A DNA stretch of 64,000 nt from Neurospora crassa OR74A (GCF_000182925.2 NC_026506.1:1984001-2048000); one strand, 5' to 3'; positions 23,968-38,771 are shown, counted from the stretch's first letter. The notes: generated from the sequence alone by a model not told the origin. Program-made: numbers and translations.

Positions 23968-25529
23968 TGTGGGCGGCAATCTCAAATTTGGAAGTCAGAT
24001 ACCAAGTTAGTAATACACAGCCCGGTTTGAATATCCGCGAGAGCAGAGGTAGCAGTCAAAGAGGGAACAGAGGGAACGTCAAGCCAGATCTGGCAGGGCA
24101 GTACGTAGTACGTACAAGCGCGGCTGCAGCACGCGCGAAGGGGAGACTTCGGTTGATGGGTAGTAGTATGTGAGCAAAGGCAGGAGACAAGCCCTCAGCC
24201 TTCCTCCGAGTAGTAGTAGAGAAAGGCCGCGTCGTTGGGCGATCCGAGTGGAGACATGTCGAAAGGTTGCGTACTAGGTACGGGCTCGCGGCACGCTGGA
24301 GGCACTGCCATATCGAGAGGGCCTTTGCACCGTACTGTGTAGGTAAGGTAGACTTGGTTAGACTTGTCGTTGCGTGCTGCGGCAGAGTAGCAACAGAGAG
24401 CTGCGTGAGTAAGAGACATACGTGAAGGCTAGAGAGAGTGTGTGTGTGGTAGCAACGAAAATGATGGGATGCAAGGGAAAATCATCCATTGGTACCGTCT
24501 TAGCCTAGGGCTACCTTGCAGAGGCTGGGTGCGCACCCGTTTGAGAGAGGCTGTTACTGCGACCAGGGGTCAGTCCCTGTCAGCTGGGGATGTGAATGTG
24601 TGCAGGGGTGGTAAGGGTCCAAGGACAGACAGGGGAGATATCGGGTACCTAAGTAGACGGAGGAGTTTGGGCGACGGGAGGACTACTGACTGTAAGTACC
24701 TACACTACCTACTTTTCAGAAAATATCTCAAGATACCTCCTGAAAGTCATGGGCTGCTAAACCCAACAACATAATGTTTGCCGCGATGGCAAGCACACAT
24801 GCGTTAGACGCCATGGCGGCACCAATCAAGTGGTTTGAAGCCCACCAAGTCAAAGTGATAGTCGCGATCAGACAAGCGCGCAAGTGGTGTGTCTGCTGCG
24901 ACGCATCAGCTTTGCAAACCCGATGCCATCGTGCGCCGTCACATACATAGGGTAGCTTGCATGTTCGTTTGGGCGTTCACGTGTGCGTAGGTACGCTGCT
25001 TGGCACGCGAAGGTTGGACATTCCTACCGTGTACCATACATAGTATCTTCACTTGAGCCAGTTGGTAGAGGTAGCTTTCTCTTCGCCTTGGCTCACTGGG
25101 GACGTCCCCTGCCCGCTAGAGATACTCTGACAACGAGAGCTGGAGGCGCAGCTCTTCCTACCTCTACCCACCTGCAAGCTCGGCCAAATCGTAACACAAG
25201 CATTTAAAATGGGGGCAACTCGATGCGCTGTGTGACCGTCGACTAATGGCGCTTTTCGACCCATAATCTGCGCTATGTACCGGTATGACAAGGTCTGAAG
25301 TCGGACATCTTCAAGGATACACCGAACGCGGACTTTGAAAAAAGAGTCGAACTAGGTGTCGTGATAGAGCCAAGTCGGCGTCTCAACATGCCCTTCCACA
25401 CAACTTGTCAAGCATGCTCGTGAGGCGGCGCTTGTCCCGCATCTGTCGGCTCTTGAGTCGTCGAGGATGTGGTACCGCAGTATGTGTAGTGTACTGCATA
25501 GTATACCTGTGCAGGCATTTACACTGCTT
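23968..25529. promoter_or_regulatory. Upstream flank of the C2H2 regulator
   Basis: This is the leader and promoter side of the regulator, with frequent TACGTA and TACCTA-type short motifs. Small ORFs (for example 24442-24774) have no recognisable protein. No CCAAT or TATA box stands out. Confidence 0.4.
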
Positions 25530-25576
25530 TGTTAGCGCGGTGAAATTGTACACTAAGTGGCGATACCGCGCTAACA
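25530..25576. repeat. Perfect 12-base inverted repeat (hairpin)
   Basis: TGTTAGCGCGGT (25530-25541) is exactly complementary to ACCGCGCTAACA (25565-25576), with a 23-base spacer. It would form a GC-rich stem in DNA or RNA. It lies about 1.6 kb upstream of the C2H2 regulator start. Function is unknown. Confidence 0.75.
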
Positions 25577-28500
25577 GAGTACACTAGGTAAGGTAGGTAG
25601 TGAATACCGGCAGAGGTGTACATACAGAAGTGGAGTACAGTGCCCACACCAAGTACATACATAGTGTAAAGGTACATAGTATGAGGTGCAAGAGGCTCGG
25701 TCCGCTGTGGGCCAGGGGTAACTACAAGGTTGGGATAGTTCTACTTTTCTTTTATCCAACGTCGAATATCTCGAAGAGGCCAAAGACTGACCGATGGAAA
25801 ATGGTGCAGTGCATGTTATTGCCTCGACTGGCTGTGCTCGGGTTCCGGATTCAACATCTTGTTTTTGAACCTGTGTTCTTTCGTCTAGACGCGACTAGGT
25901 ATCGTCATATTCCGCTGGTGAAGAATGACATACTTGTAGCGGGTGGTGGACGCTGACAAGGGGGGAACGCCATCGTCGATGTTCATTGGCGTGGCCGTTC
26001 CCACTGCACAGCGCCAGGTCAGAAATCCTATTTCGAGGAATTCTCTATGCAAGTTTGCTTGGGTCACGGCTCGGGAGCCAAGCTCAACTGCCCAAGTGCA
26101 GAACTTCAAAGTAGACGATAGATGATGGAAGGTGCCGTTGACGTGACGAGTATACGCTACGTGCTCGCCTCTTACTGGGTTGCAGCATCCATTTATCATG
26201 AGATCTGGTCGAGATGAATAGAGGTGGTACCTTGTTGCACTTGGCCATGTGAACGGCAGCAGGCAAATGAAACCTTGGGCATGTCTTCAAGACACATCAT
26301 CAAGCCCTTGCTAGGGCCCATGAGGCTCAACGAAGGAGGCTTCGGGCGTCTAACCCGGAAGCTGCCGGACACTTGAACGGCTGAAGCTGAGGCCTGCGGG
26401 CCGACAGTCGTTGGAGAAGCGGGGGCCAAACACGGGAACAGTCCTCTGAAACAAAATCGAATTGGCTGCATGAGCAAGACCTGAAACCCAGGCTGGGTAG
26501 GCGTACAGAGTGGGAGCAAGGTTAATCAGCCTTTCCACTACAGGCCATCAGCTCCATTAGCCTCGCATGCAAGGCAAACAAGCGAGCGTATATAGTCAGG
26601 ATCCATCTGATAACGGCTGAGCTAGAGCTGTGCTGGTGGAGGATAATGAAAGGGGCGCTTGTGTAGGGTGTTGACAGCTGATGAATGGACTGCGGCCTCG
26701 GGCAACATTCACTAGCAGCTGCCGAGGGCAATGTACCCATGATATCGTAGTATATTTCTCTCAGTGATGCTCTTCGGCAGGTGAAGCAGAGAGCGAGTTG
26801 TGACGAGCTGTCCAGCGCGCGTAGACCACAGTTTTTCATTCGCTTTCATGGGCCTCAAATGAGAGGTGCCGAACAGGCAGTAAGTTCTGGGTCGTCGGCT
26901 GGCGCGCCTAATATCCGCGGTGAGTTTGGTGATCAGGCGCAGGCACGCCAGCTACACAAAGTAACCCGCAAAGGACCTGGGATGTAATGATGGTCCCGAT
27001 GTGCCGGCATTGCGGTCTGAAGTTTGTGTGCAGTGGAGGTGTGTAAGGTACAAACAATGCGTGGCGGCGGTTGCGATGTGCATACATCATGCTATCTGCC
27101 ATGGATACTGACCAGGATCTTGTGTCGATGCAAACTGGGTCAACCATATCGCCATGCTTTGTGTTCCTGGGCAGGTGGCAGTGCGATGGTGTTGAAAGAC
27201 GGTGCAAGCCACAGGCCCATCAGGCAGCCAGTCATGCTAGCAGGGACCGGGACTTGATGCGGGCCCGCGATGCATGCTCGATGCTGGAAATCATGCTTAG
27301 ATGCTACTACAAAGCAATGTTGTGAGGAATAAAGGCAAGGTTTCGCTGGAGTTACAGCCATAGCCAGATCATCCGTCTAGGTGCCTTCATGATGGCCATG
27401 CCCGGTGATCCCGTCAAACGCGGGGCATCATCCAAGCAAGACAGCATTGAGCTGCCTCGATTGGAGGAGATTTCCGAATTTGTCTTTTGAAACGAGCGAG
27501 GTGCATGGGGTGATGAAGCAGTTCGGCGGTGCTGCGCTTTGTGTTGCATTGGAGCTGGTCAAATCGAGGTGTTGCGGTGAGGTTAACAATTTTTTTGCAC
27601 GGTTGAAGTCGGTCAAAAGTGGTGGAAGATACCTCTCTAGCTTGGAGATCAGGTGTAGAGGTATTCCAAGATTGGAAAGATGTGGATGGAAGCACGCGAC
27701 GTCCCATCACTCAATTCATTCGCAACCCAATGTCCGTACAGTGCAATACCGACCGACCTAGAGAACAAGGGCTTGCTCGCCCCGTCTGCGCACATAGACC
27801 ACGAGTTGGTGCCGACTGGTAAGTAGTGTAGAGCAACTGCAAAACACTATCAGATGCTTTGCACGAGTGGTTTGCTAGTTCCCTCTTGGTATTCACGCCG
27901 GTCTTGGCCAGCGCTTATGGTGCTTTTATTTTTAGCATCCGGCTTGGCATCTCCAGCTTCTCCAACAAAACCCCACCCCCTCCCCGGGCCTCATGGAAGC
28001 TACCCCACCGTCGACTACATACCATCATCCATCGCGCCTTCACTTCCACAGTCTGTTGCAGGAAAATTCCTTCCAGTTTCTTCCGGTTATGACTAACAAC
28101 TCTCTTCCTCTTTCTTTCCATCCCAACATAGGTAATGCGGACAGTGATTCGCATCATGTTCTCCTGTTAATCGTAGAGCAGATCCATTGCCCCTCCCCGT
28201 TCATACCTCTTACCCCAGATCGCAAAGGCCTTTCAAGTCGCACAGCATCAAACAGCCCAAGTACAAGACCAACAAGGTCAGTCATTCCATGTTAACTGCA
28301 GTCAGCAAGAGACCAACTTGAACCGTTGCACGAGATGGGAACGTTACGTCCAAATCAGTCATCTATGTCACCGCATCCACTGGTGCCCTCGATCCTGTTC
28401 ACCAGCCATGGGGGACGAGCCACAGATTACACGGAATCAGGCACGCTAAGGACCTACCCGGTAGGTAGGTATCTATGTATGTGCCGCGTCCATTGTATCT

Positions 28501-31500
28501 TGTTCTTTGCCATCGTCATTGACTCGGTATCAACGTCCATAACTTCTCTACAGTGCTGCTACGCCAGTCTTATTGCCTTACAGGTACGTACCCCTTTGGG
28601 TTGTGTTCGGGGGCTGTATGTCTAAGGTGCAGTTTTACAGCTGCACTTTTCGTATTCGGTTGGATTCCAGAAAAATCCTGCAATTCTCTGCATTAGGTAC
28701 CCAATGCATGCAACATAACAGACCAGGGGCCATCAGAGATCCAAATTCCTCGCAGAAATACGAAATTTATTATCAAGAGGTATTAACCCCGGACCAAGGG
28801 TGCTCGCTGTCATCAGTTGTTTCCTATCTTGTACGTCCCTTTCGGCACTTATTCGTCTTCAAGGGAGCCATATACTACCGTCTATAGTTCAGTTGAATGT
28901 TTTGTCCATTTGGCCTTTACAGCTCGTGGCATAACTCTGCTACGGTCCAATCACACGATGAGCACCTCCCGGCTCCAAGGTGCCGCCGTCCCTGAATGCT
29001 CCCCTTTGCGGCGTCGTTTATCACGGGACGACCCGAAAGGACAACGTGTTCAGGCGTATGTAATCTTGGCCGGTCACGCTTACGGCTGCCAAAAATTGGA
29101 AAACTGGTGCCCTGCGGAGCTAGAGACGGCTCTTACTGTTGGTTCTGCTAAAGATTAAGAACGTTAGTTTCATGGAATGTGTTTGGCCGAAGCACAAGTT
29201 CAGTTTGTTACAGAGCCCGGTTGGTATAATCTCGTCACATTATAGAATCAACCGGACCGCCGGGAGGTGGGGTTATCGGAAAGATTATGAACCAGTTTGG
29301 AAACACAGCTACACGGCTGTGTCTTCGTCTCGTACTCTGGTCAGATGTGCCAGCCATAACCCCTCCTACATTACTTTAAGCGAACCCAGGTTTCCTCACC
29401 CTCGGATACTATACCGATCTATACTCGCCCAGATCGTCTTATTCAAGCGTTTCTTGCAGGATCTAGCCCAGGCGAACCAGTTCTATTTCAACATCGGTAT
29501 ACATACCCACTACAAAATGGAAAGGTCCGAAAGGCTTTTACTCACCTGGACAGTAAGCCTACTAAGCCAGGTTCAAATCCATACTATTCTTGTACACCTA
29601 GAAGCAGTACATCCCTGTTTGCCTGGTAGATGTTGTGGTACAGCGCGTGGTTCTTATGTGATACAAACTATTACAGCCACAGCCTTACCAAAGTCCTTTT
29701 GGCGCGGCCCATATGTTGTTTCGCACCGTGTGTACAAAGAGGTACCTTCAAGTAGAGGTGGCCTTGTCTTGACGAACAAACCTCCATCGCATATTAGATA
29801 AAAAAAAAATTTCAACGTCAAACGTTGGGATCTTTCCTTTCGCCTTGAGGATGCATTCAGCTTTCAGTCCCTACCTCTAGCCGTGAACGACAGAAGGTTC
29901 CATGTCTCGAGTGCCGTTTCATTCTTGTATCAATAGCTTGACGCTCGGCAGATGAAGGAATGGCAAATTATAGTTTATCATTTCGAACGAAAGCTCGGCA
30001 CAGAACCACATCGTTGGAATTGAAGTAAGGGCACAACAAGTTCCTATCTGTAGTATCCTGAAATTAATAAGCCTACTATTTACGTTACACTTCGAGCATC
30101 ATAACAAACCAACTAGCTCTAAAGTGAATAACTATTTTGTTCAGCGAGTCGGGTATAACCGAGCCTCTTCCGTTGAGGTGTAGAACTGGGCAGATTTTCA
30201 ACCTATCGACCAACCGCTCCAGTTATTGATCTAATACTTCTTTTGAGTTTTCGTTCCGGACCTTACGTCGACGTTACGTACCTTGATCATATCCAATTGA
30301 ACACGACAATATAGTCCGCCATTGTTCCAGAGCTCCTCGCCGCGCGAACAACATTGCGTTGGCCTTTTTTACAATACATAAGACAAAGGCACTAAGGAAG
30401 CATAGCACATGGAGAATAAGTTAGGTAGGTAAAGACTACACTACCTTGGAGATAGTTACCTGTATGGGGAAATGATCGGACGAAATCAGAACTACCATCT
30501 GTGCCGCCCCGCTTGCCCTTGACAAGCGACCAATCCAGGCCGAGGTGGCAGGATCTCTCTCCTTCGGGACGATGCTACAGTACTACAAATGGAACTTATT
30601 TTATGGCGAATGTATTTTTTTTTTCGTCTTCATAGTTACTGCTGAGCTCAAAGTTACCTAAGACGGGACAGTATCTAGTAGTAAGAGAAGGTCCCGCACA
30701 ACTTGACTATGCCGTTCCATGCTGCTCAAAAAGCGGCGGTGGATTGTGGGCATTGGCTCTGAAGTACTTACCTTGGAGGACTAACGGGATTTTTTGGGAT
30801 GATTGATGCGGCGTGCGGAACGTTGGCGGGGATATGATAACTGCGCAAACAAATTCAGTGGAACGAACAGAGGTTATTTACCGTAATTTGCGGTTCGCTC
30901 TCTACTATATGTTGAGCTTGAGATTTGCTTTGCGAAAGGGCAACCGGGAGATTGACCACGGCTATACGATAGGCGGCTCCTTCCAGATTTAGTAAACCAT
31001 AAAAATGAATGAATAGCCATCAACACTGGCCGAACGTGCCACATACCTACCTACCTAGCTACGCAGGTTCGAAATGCATATGTACGATCGTGATAGGCAT
31101 CGGAATCAGGATTTAGATGGAAATCGCCAGGCCGGTGACTAAGCGTATCTTAATTGAATTTACTTGCTCGTGGAACACTGGCTGGTTGACTCGAATTATG
31201 ACTTGGATTATTTTTCTTCCAAAACTCTTTGACTGGTACCTTTGAACGCAAGCTTGAGCCGCTCGCTTGTTTCGAGGAGTGGGATACATAGATGGCACAC
31301 ATCCACGTGGCAAGGGAAGATGGGCGAGTGGTCGGGTAGAATTTTATAGCAAATGATGAGAATGTCATTTCATCCCATCGTCCGAATGTCCGAGTCATCT
31401 AATTAGGCAATTCGGGTAGTATGATCCAAACATTTTGCATGTGAAAAAAGTGCTTGTTACTCTAGAAGTATCCAGGAATTAAGAACAAAGATGTAAAGTT

Positions 31501-33166
31501 CTTAATACCCAGGGGTCGCCATTGTAAAAGTCGATTTTCAAAGAAATGAAACAAGCAACAACGGAAGACTTCAAAAAGTCTACATACAGATAGTGGTCAT
31601 CTCGTAACAACAAAGCTAATTCACCAATTTATCAACATTGTCTTCGCCCACTGGAGAACCACAAAGTAGACTTTTTGTGCCTCAAGCATCATAGAACGAT
31701 GAATGCGACGTAATACACATATGCCCAGGACCAAGCAATAACACCTCTCCAGACAGGGAAGATGGTGTACATATAAGTTCTTGGACACTGGTTAATGGAT
31801 GGGAGGATTGCTGTAGCTGTACGTATAGGCCACAAGAGCACCCACCTTCGCTCACACCAAACAATTCTCACGTGTTCCTGTACCACCCTCCAATCTGACA
31901 GGCCATTACGTGCATAGAATAATCTCACCACAAGTTAGTGATGGCGAGAGTCGAGTCGGGTGCTAACCCGCCGGCGCCACCACCGGCACTGGCGGCCGCG
32001 CTTAGCTGAACGAATAAGAAATGACCTCACTATAGTCTGACTCGTGTAAAAGTGAACGGAATCTGTATGTGATATTTCGTGCAGTATCGGTCGGGTAGGG
32101 CGTTAATGGCAGGTCGGACCATTCGGTGGACACGTAGTGAGATGTACTCGCGGGAGGGTAGGGACAGTTAGTAGCTTGCCATGCGATTGGAGTTCATGTT
32201 AGATGATGACTGTTGGGTCTAACGGAACGTTTAAAGGAAGCAGCCAAAGCACATGCTTACGCACAATGGTTAGTTGGGCAATGGAGAGCGGAGGCTTTCA
32301 GGAACTGTGCCGCTTGGGCGCTTGAAGTTAAACAACGGTACCTGGCTGGCCCTTGGACAACTCAGAATGTGGCATCTCCCGTATCGGAAGATTTCTGTTG
32401 TTGAAGTCGACTGGCTCATCTATCTCTTCTTGTCAGTTAAGAGAAACACAATAGGCTTGAACAGTTCTCAATGTGGACCGACTCTGAGAAGATAGACAAA
32501 CACGTGTGTAAACGTGTTGGCTGCTGAAAATATGTGGAAGAGTAACTAAAGGAGCAATGGAGACAAACGGAGAGGATTCAGTACTTACCAGGCGTTCAGG
32601 TAACCAGCACCTTTCTTGTGTGTTTTGTTAGCTAAGGGGGGAGGGGTTTCACACTGAAAATGTTCTGCAGTTACATTGTAGGGACAACATTTCTCCCATA
32701 CAGCTTAGGAGCCATGATCCATGATACCTCTCATGATGTATTGGACGATCATTGGCAAAAAGAGAAGTAAGAGAGAAGTGAAGCAGAAAAAAGGACTGGA
32801 ATGTGGTACGCATGTAAAGATACCGGTAGTGAATAATGTGTTACTTACATGTACATTTTCAGAGACGTCAATCAGCTGTTTTGAGTTAATTCAGAGATAC
32901 TGGGATAGCGATAGTCAAACAAGAAGAGTACAGTTGCACTCTACTATCGAAGTAAACTCAAGAGCACTATGCCGGGGAGCAAGGAGGGGAAAAACAAAAA
33001 AAAAGGAACAAAAGGCATCCATTATATTACACCCGTAACCGGCCCTGTGCCCTCCATCCCAACCCCAGTTCATTTAAGTTCTGTTCAGCTTTTCGATCCT
33101 TCCCATCCCATAATCATATTCAAAGAGACACCGTCTAACCCAATCTTGAGCATTTTCTCGTTTTAT
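25577..33166. other. Long gene-free region upstream of the C2H2 regulator
   Basis: No frame here resembles a known protein, and open stretches are short and mostly start at non-ATG codons. The longest, 29139-29801 (+), starts at TTG and has no family features. Scattered TAGGTAGG-type motifs occur (25590, 28460, 30420, 31040). Base composition becomes more AT-rich from about 29.8 to 31.7 kb without the extreme RIP pattern. The last few hundred bases, with an A-rich tract near 32995-33004, are the 3' flank of the cytidylyltransferase gene. Non-coding RNA genes cannot be excluded. Confidence 0.55.
31572..31677. repeat. 12-base inverted repeat with 82-base spacer
   Basis: CAAAAAGTCTAC (31572-31583) and GTAGACTTTTTG (31666-31677) are exact reverse complements in the gene-free region. 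There is no clear target-site duplication, so a mobile-element origin is not shown. Confidence 0.6.
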
Positions 33167-35102
<1,936 letters not shown>

Positions 35103-36401
35103 GGCGAGTGGATGGGGCGTAGGAAGAGAAGGAAAGAAGGGTGGGGGAAAGAGTTGATGAGTTGGGCCAGCCGATACTAGAGGTCGGGCTAAGAGGTTAT
35201 GGAGTATGCGATGGAGCAATTGAGCAATGTCGGGTAGAGGTCCAGTAGAGGTACTGCAGTGCTAATTGTGGGCCCCGTGCTATACCCTTTCCAACGCAGT
35301 TGCTACCTCTAGTTGCAGTCCCAGCAAGACTTCATTCCTTCGCTGTATCTCTATGCCGTCTGCAGGCAAGAAGCGCTCAGATCAAGATGCTTGGTGCAGT
35401 AGCAGCGTCGTCTGAGGATCTGTGACTGAGATGAGGAGCGATTGAAGTTATCGCGCGAATGTATTGTAGCGCGTAGTTTGGGATTCAACGGCGCCGGGTA
35501 GGTATCAGACTTGCAGGTGACGGGACTGACAGGCTGGAAGGTGTCGACCAGGCACGAGCACTTCCACTTTTAACATATATCACCAGGTCCAAAGACAACT
35601 GTTGTTGCGTTTTTTTGTGGCCTCTCTTTCTCTGTTCCCTGTTTTTCACTTCTCTGCGATTCCGAACTGATGGAATACTCCGGCAAACCTGATCGACAGA
35701 GGGTCGATTGGCACGATAATGCGGTTGTTGTACAGTTGACTGTTACAAGTACTCTTTCAGCTGTCGAGTCCAATGGCAGTTCCGTGGAACATGAATTACT
35801 TTCTTTCACATGCGGCTAAGAAAAAAGAGAAGACGTCAGAGGGCCCCTTTGCTTGCTGCCACACATACACACACACACCAGAGACGGCAAACAACAGACT
35901 CGTTGGGCAGGTCAACATGACCGACAGCCTGACTAGCGGGCGGGCACTAGTCGCGATCATTGATTCGTACCGGATTCTTGTATCGAGACAGTATATGGTG
36001 TGTATGCATCTATGCTATACTAATATGCAGGTAAACCCGCTAACTAGTTTAGCGTAGGCGACTTTGACGCTAAGGGATGTAGCTAGTATGTATAGAAGTC
36101 GCTTTCGCGGTTCGAATCGCTGGTCGTGTACCAGTCACTGATCCTAAAACTAGGTGGCTACTCTAGTAGCTCTGCCGCTAGTCAGACGGTCGACTTTGAC
36201 GACCTGACGAGCAGCAGGGCATCCATCATCTTTCCCCGGCCGTCGAAGACTTCTCGTTCCATTTTCAGAGGGCATGCCTGAAGGGAAAAAAAAAAAAAAA
36301 AAGGTCATCTGCATGTTTTGGCGCCAGCGTCCCCTCAATTGCGACGCTATTGCTGCGGTGATCTGAGGTTTTTTCTTTGCTAGCTGATATTCCACCAAAA
36401 G
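35103..36401. other. Upstream region of PCT1 and spacer
   Basis: The first few hundred bases are the PCT1 leader and promoter. The rest is unassigned. An A17 run lies at 36286-36302. A lone GTTCGAATC (about 36110-36118) resembles a tRNA B box, but the surrounding arms do not pair, so no tRNA is called. Confidence 0.5.
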
Positions 36402-36933
36402 CCTTACAGGGAAATGGGGGTCTGAAAACAGACCCGGGAAAGACTGTTGGCTTCACAACCTTCGTATGGGGGTCGGAAGGAGAAAAGCCTATGACTTGAA
36501 ACAGAGGTTTTCGTCTTTTTAGATAGTTTTGGATACTCATTATCTCAAAAAGCCAAATCCTTCTAGGCCAACACCAAAAGAAAATGAATCGAACTATTGG
36601 ATTTTTCTAATAATTTTGGTCAAATGATAACGGCCAATACTAAAGGTTGGTAGTGTTGTTAACATCCATGTCTCAAAGTAATTATTTGGCTAAAATGCAC
36701 CTCGTTTCTGGTCCAATGCAGCGTCTTTTTCTTGATTTTCCCCTGTTTATATGAAAAGTTCTAAAGCTCTCTTTAGACTTTTTTGTCGAAAACAGTTATT
36801 TTGGGCTTTCCAGCAGCCTTTTTTGCGCCCGACCCCCATACGAACGTCGCGTGCAAAAAAGATTGCTGCACCCTCGAAAACCTCACTGGATACTTACTGG
36901 GACCTGTTTTCAGACCCCCATTTCCCTCCAAGG
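36402..36933. mobile_element. Non-autonomous terminal-inverted-repeat element
   Basis: Imperfect terminal inverted repeats of about 30 bases: left CCTTACAGGGAAATGGGGG then TCTGAAAACAG (36402-36431), right the complement of CCTTGGAGGGAAATGGGGG then TCTGAAAACAG (36904-36933). A second, internal inverted pair, TTCGTATGGGGGTCGG (36461-36476 and complement 36829-36844), lies at similar depth from each end. The interior is AT-rich and codes for nothing recognisable. The size of about 530 bases suggests a MITE or an internally deleted DNA transposon. No clean target-site duplication is seen, so the exact ends and superfamily are uncertain. Confidence 0.65.
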
Positions 36934-37910
36934 AGGTCAAGTCCCCGGCCGGTCTAGTTTCCTTCAACTAAAATGTAGTGTAGAGAGCGATGCGCCAAAT
37001 CTTGCGAGCGGGAGGTTCTTTGTCCAAGTCAGGGCGAGCATGGTAGAGGTAGAAAAACAGGACACTTACAAGAGGGAAACAATGGAAGCCGGGGCGGGAG
37101 CGTGACTGCCTAGGGGCACTGTTAGAAATCGCTAGAAGACTCGCGCTGTCTGCAAACAGGGGACCGTGCCAGGGTGTGCCGGAAACCGGAGTGGTTGTCC
37201 AAGCCGTTAGTGCAATTGGGTGCAGGTGTGACCGCTCCTAACGGAACATGGGAACAAGCGAGCGGCGGCAGTGGCAGCTGAAGGGAATTTTTGTCGAGTT
37301 GCAGGCATTGTTCGCACAAGGGAAATCACGTCATTGCCAGTTGCCAAAGCAAGGGCCAAACCACACACTCATTTGGTCTGCGGTGCGTATCTTCGAACGT
37401 TGTGGCTTGCATCGAAGACAAGACCACCACAAACACTCTCAGCATCACCAAAGTGGCACATGGCATGCCAAACATGTTGTCGCTCGTTCGCTTCAGTCGA
37501 CGATTCATTGGCGATGGCGAGGCTGTCGGCAGCATCCAAAATCGGTTTGGGGAAGTGCTCCATTAATCTGCAGGGTCTGGCAGTTACGCTTCAATAGTCG
37601 GACCACTCGGCACGGCGTTGAAAAGGTTCAGATGCTGTTTACTTCATTGATGTATCCCAAGACATTTGTCGAGGCATTTGCCATAGGAGTTTGTAATTCT
37701 CCCTCACATTTCGAGGTTTTTGTGTCCTCCAATGTCGCGCTCTCTACAGGTAGTTATGTATCTGTAAGAATCCCATTCCTTCGCGACGAGAATCCTTTCG
37801 TAACAAGTCGAGTTTGATGCCGCTTCCAAAATCCTAAACTCAACAGGTTATCATGACCTCTTGATATGTGTATCCAAACGAGAAAACCGCACAAAAATCC
37901 AGACCCATGT
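36934..37910. other. Spacer between inverted-repeat element and F-box gene
   Basis: No convincing gene. Overlapping + strand ORFs at 37248-37817 are in several frames and lack family features. The segment nearest 37900 is the 3' flank of the F-box gene. Confidence 0.5.
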
Positions 37911-38771
37911 TTATTGCAAAACCACCTTCGACCTCCGCACAAAATGTCGACCACACCGTGTCTTGTCGCCAGGCTTGCTCATGTAGCAATATGACTTGGC
38001 ACCCTCGGGTGCAATCGGCCCAAACTTTTCCGTAATGGAGCAGTACTCCATGTTGTCGCCCATCCATTCCTGGATGTGCTTATGGAGCTGGCATCGCGTG
38101 ACGCCGCATTTTCTGCAGTATGCTTGGCCACGGATCCGGAGCTGCGACAGTGACAGAGACTTCTTGCTCTCTTCCTCGTTCTTCTCTTCCACTGGAGAGG
38201 ATGGGGCCGATCTCCTGACAGTGCCTGCAAGATGCCACGCCCACTCCAGCTCGTTTGGACCCTCGCGCCGCGTCCTGAGCGGAACGGTCCCATGCATTCG
38301 GCGGTGAATGGCGTAGAAGTGCTTGTTGGTCAACCCGAGACAGGTGCTATCGATGGGGTCAAGAAAGTCGAAGATGGCCATGTGTAGCTCTGGTGGCAGA
38401 TCGAGCAACACCTTGCCTGCCGATGGCACGGGCAACGGCAAACGATCCGTGACAGAGTAAGACCGGCGAGGAGGGCCCAGCGCAGGCCTGCGTCGTACCG
38501 TCACCTTTTCTTCAGTCGGCTTGGGCTGGCTCCTCTCCTTCACAGGTACGACCGGCTGCTTGACAACATCTTCTTCGGGAAGCTGTTGAATAGTGTGGAG
38601 GGTGAAGAGAGGGGGCTGCGGGATGTGATATTCCTGGAAGGTTTGAGACCGGCGTGGTACTCGCTTTCCTGACCGCATGAGGCTCATTTCCTTCCTCATG
38701 TGATCCTCTCTGGTGAACGGCAACGCAGAGCCCGGCAAGAGGGGTGGGGGGCTGTAAAGAACCTCGATCAT
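37911..38771 (-). CDS. F-box domain protein
   Basis: A single uninterrupted exon of 286 codons starting at ATG 38771. An F-box lies at about residues 118-160 (VLLDLPPELHMAIFDFLDP, then LGLTNKHFYAIHRR). Downstream is a cysteine/histidine cluster: YCRKCG, CQLHKH, YC, CYM and CGRH. F-box proteins are substrate adaptors of SCF ubiquitin ligases through Skp1; the target is unknown. The Cys/His tail resembles a probable metal-binding module seen in sordariomycete F-box proteins, which is my recollection and not verified. The N-terminal third is basic and Pro-rich, probably disordered. It is flanked by mobile-element-bearing spacers on both sides. Confidence 0.85.
   Translation of the reverse strand: MIEVLYSPPPLLPGSALPFTREDHMRKEMSLMRSGKRVPRRSQTFQEYHIPQPPLFTLHTIQQLPEEDVVKQPVVPVKERSQPKPTEEKVTVRRRPALGPPRRSYSVTDRLPLPVPSAGKVLLDLPPELHMAIFDFLDPIDSTCLGLTNKHFYAIHRRMHGTVPLRTRREGPNELEWAWHLAGTVRRSAPSSPVEEKNEEESKKSLSLSQLRIRGQAYCRKCGVTRCQLHKHIQEWMGDNMEYCSITEKFGPIAPEGAKSYCYMSKPGDKTRCGRHFVRRSKVVLQ

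Noticed and set aside
29560-29590. Possible tRNA because of GGTTCAAATCC
   Set aside because: No upstream A box or cloverleaf pairing.
29139-29801. 220-codon frame in the gene-free region
   Set aside because: Starts at TTG, has no family features, and is compatible with chance.
36060-36140. Possible tRNA because of GTTCGAATC B box
   Set aside because: T-arm and acceptor bases do not pair and no anticodon arm is found.
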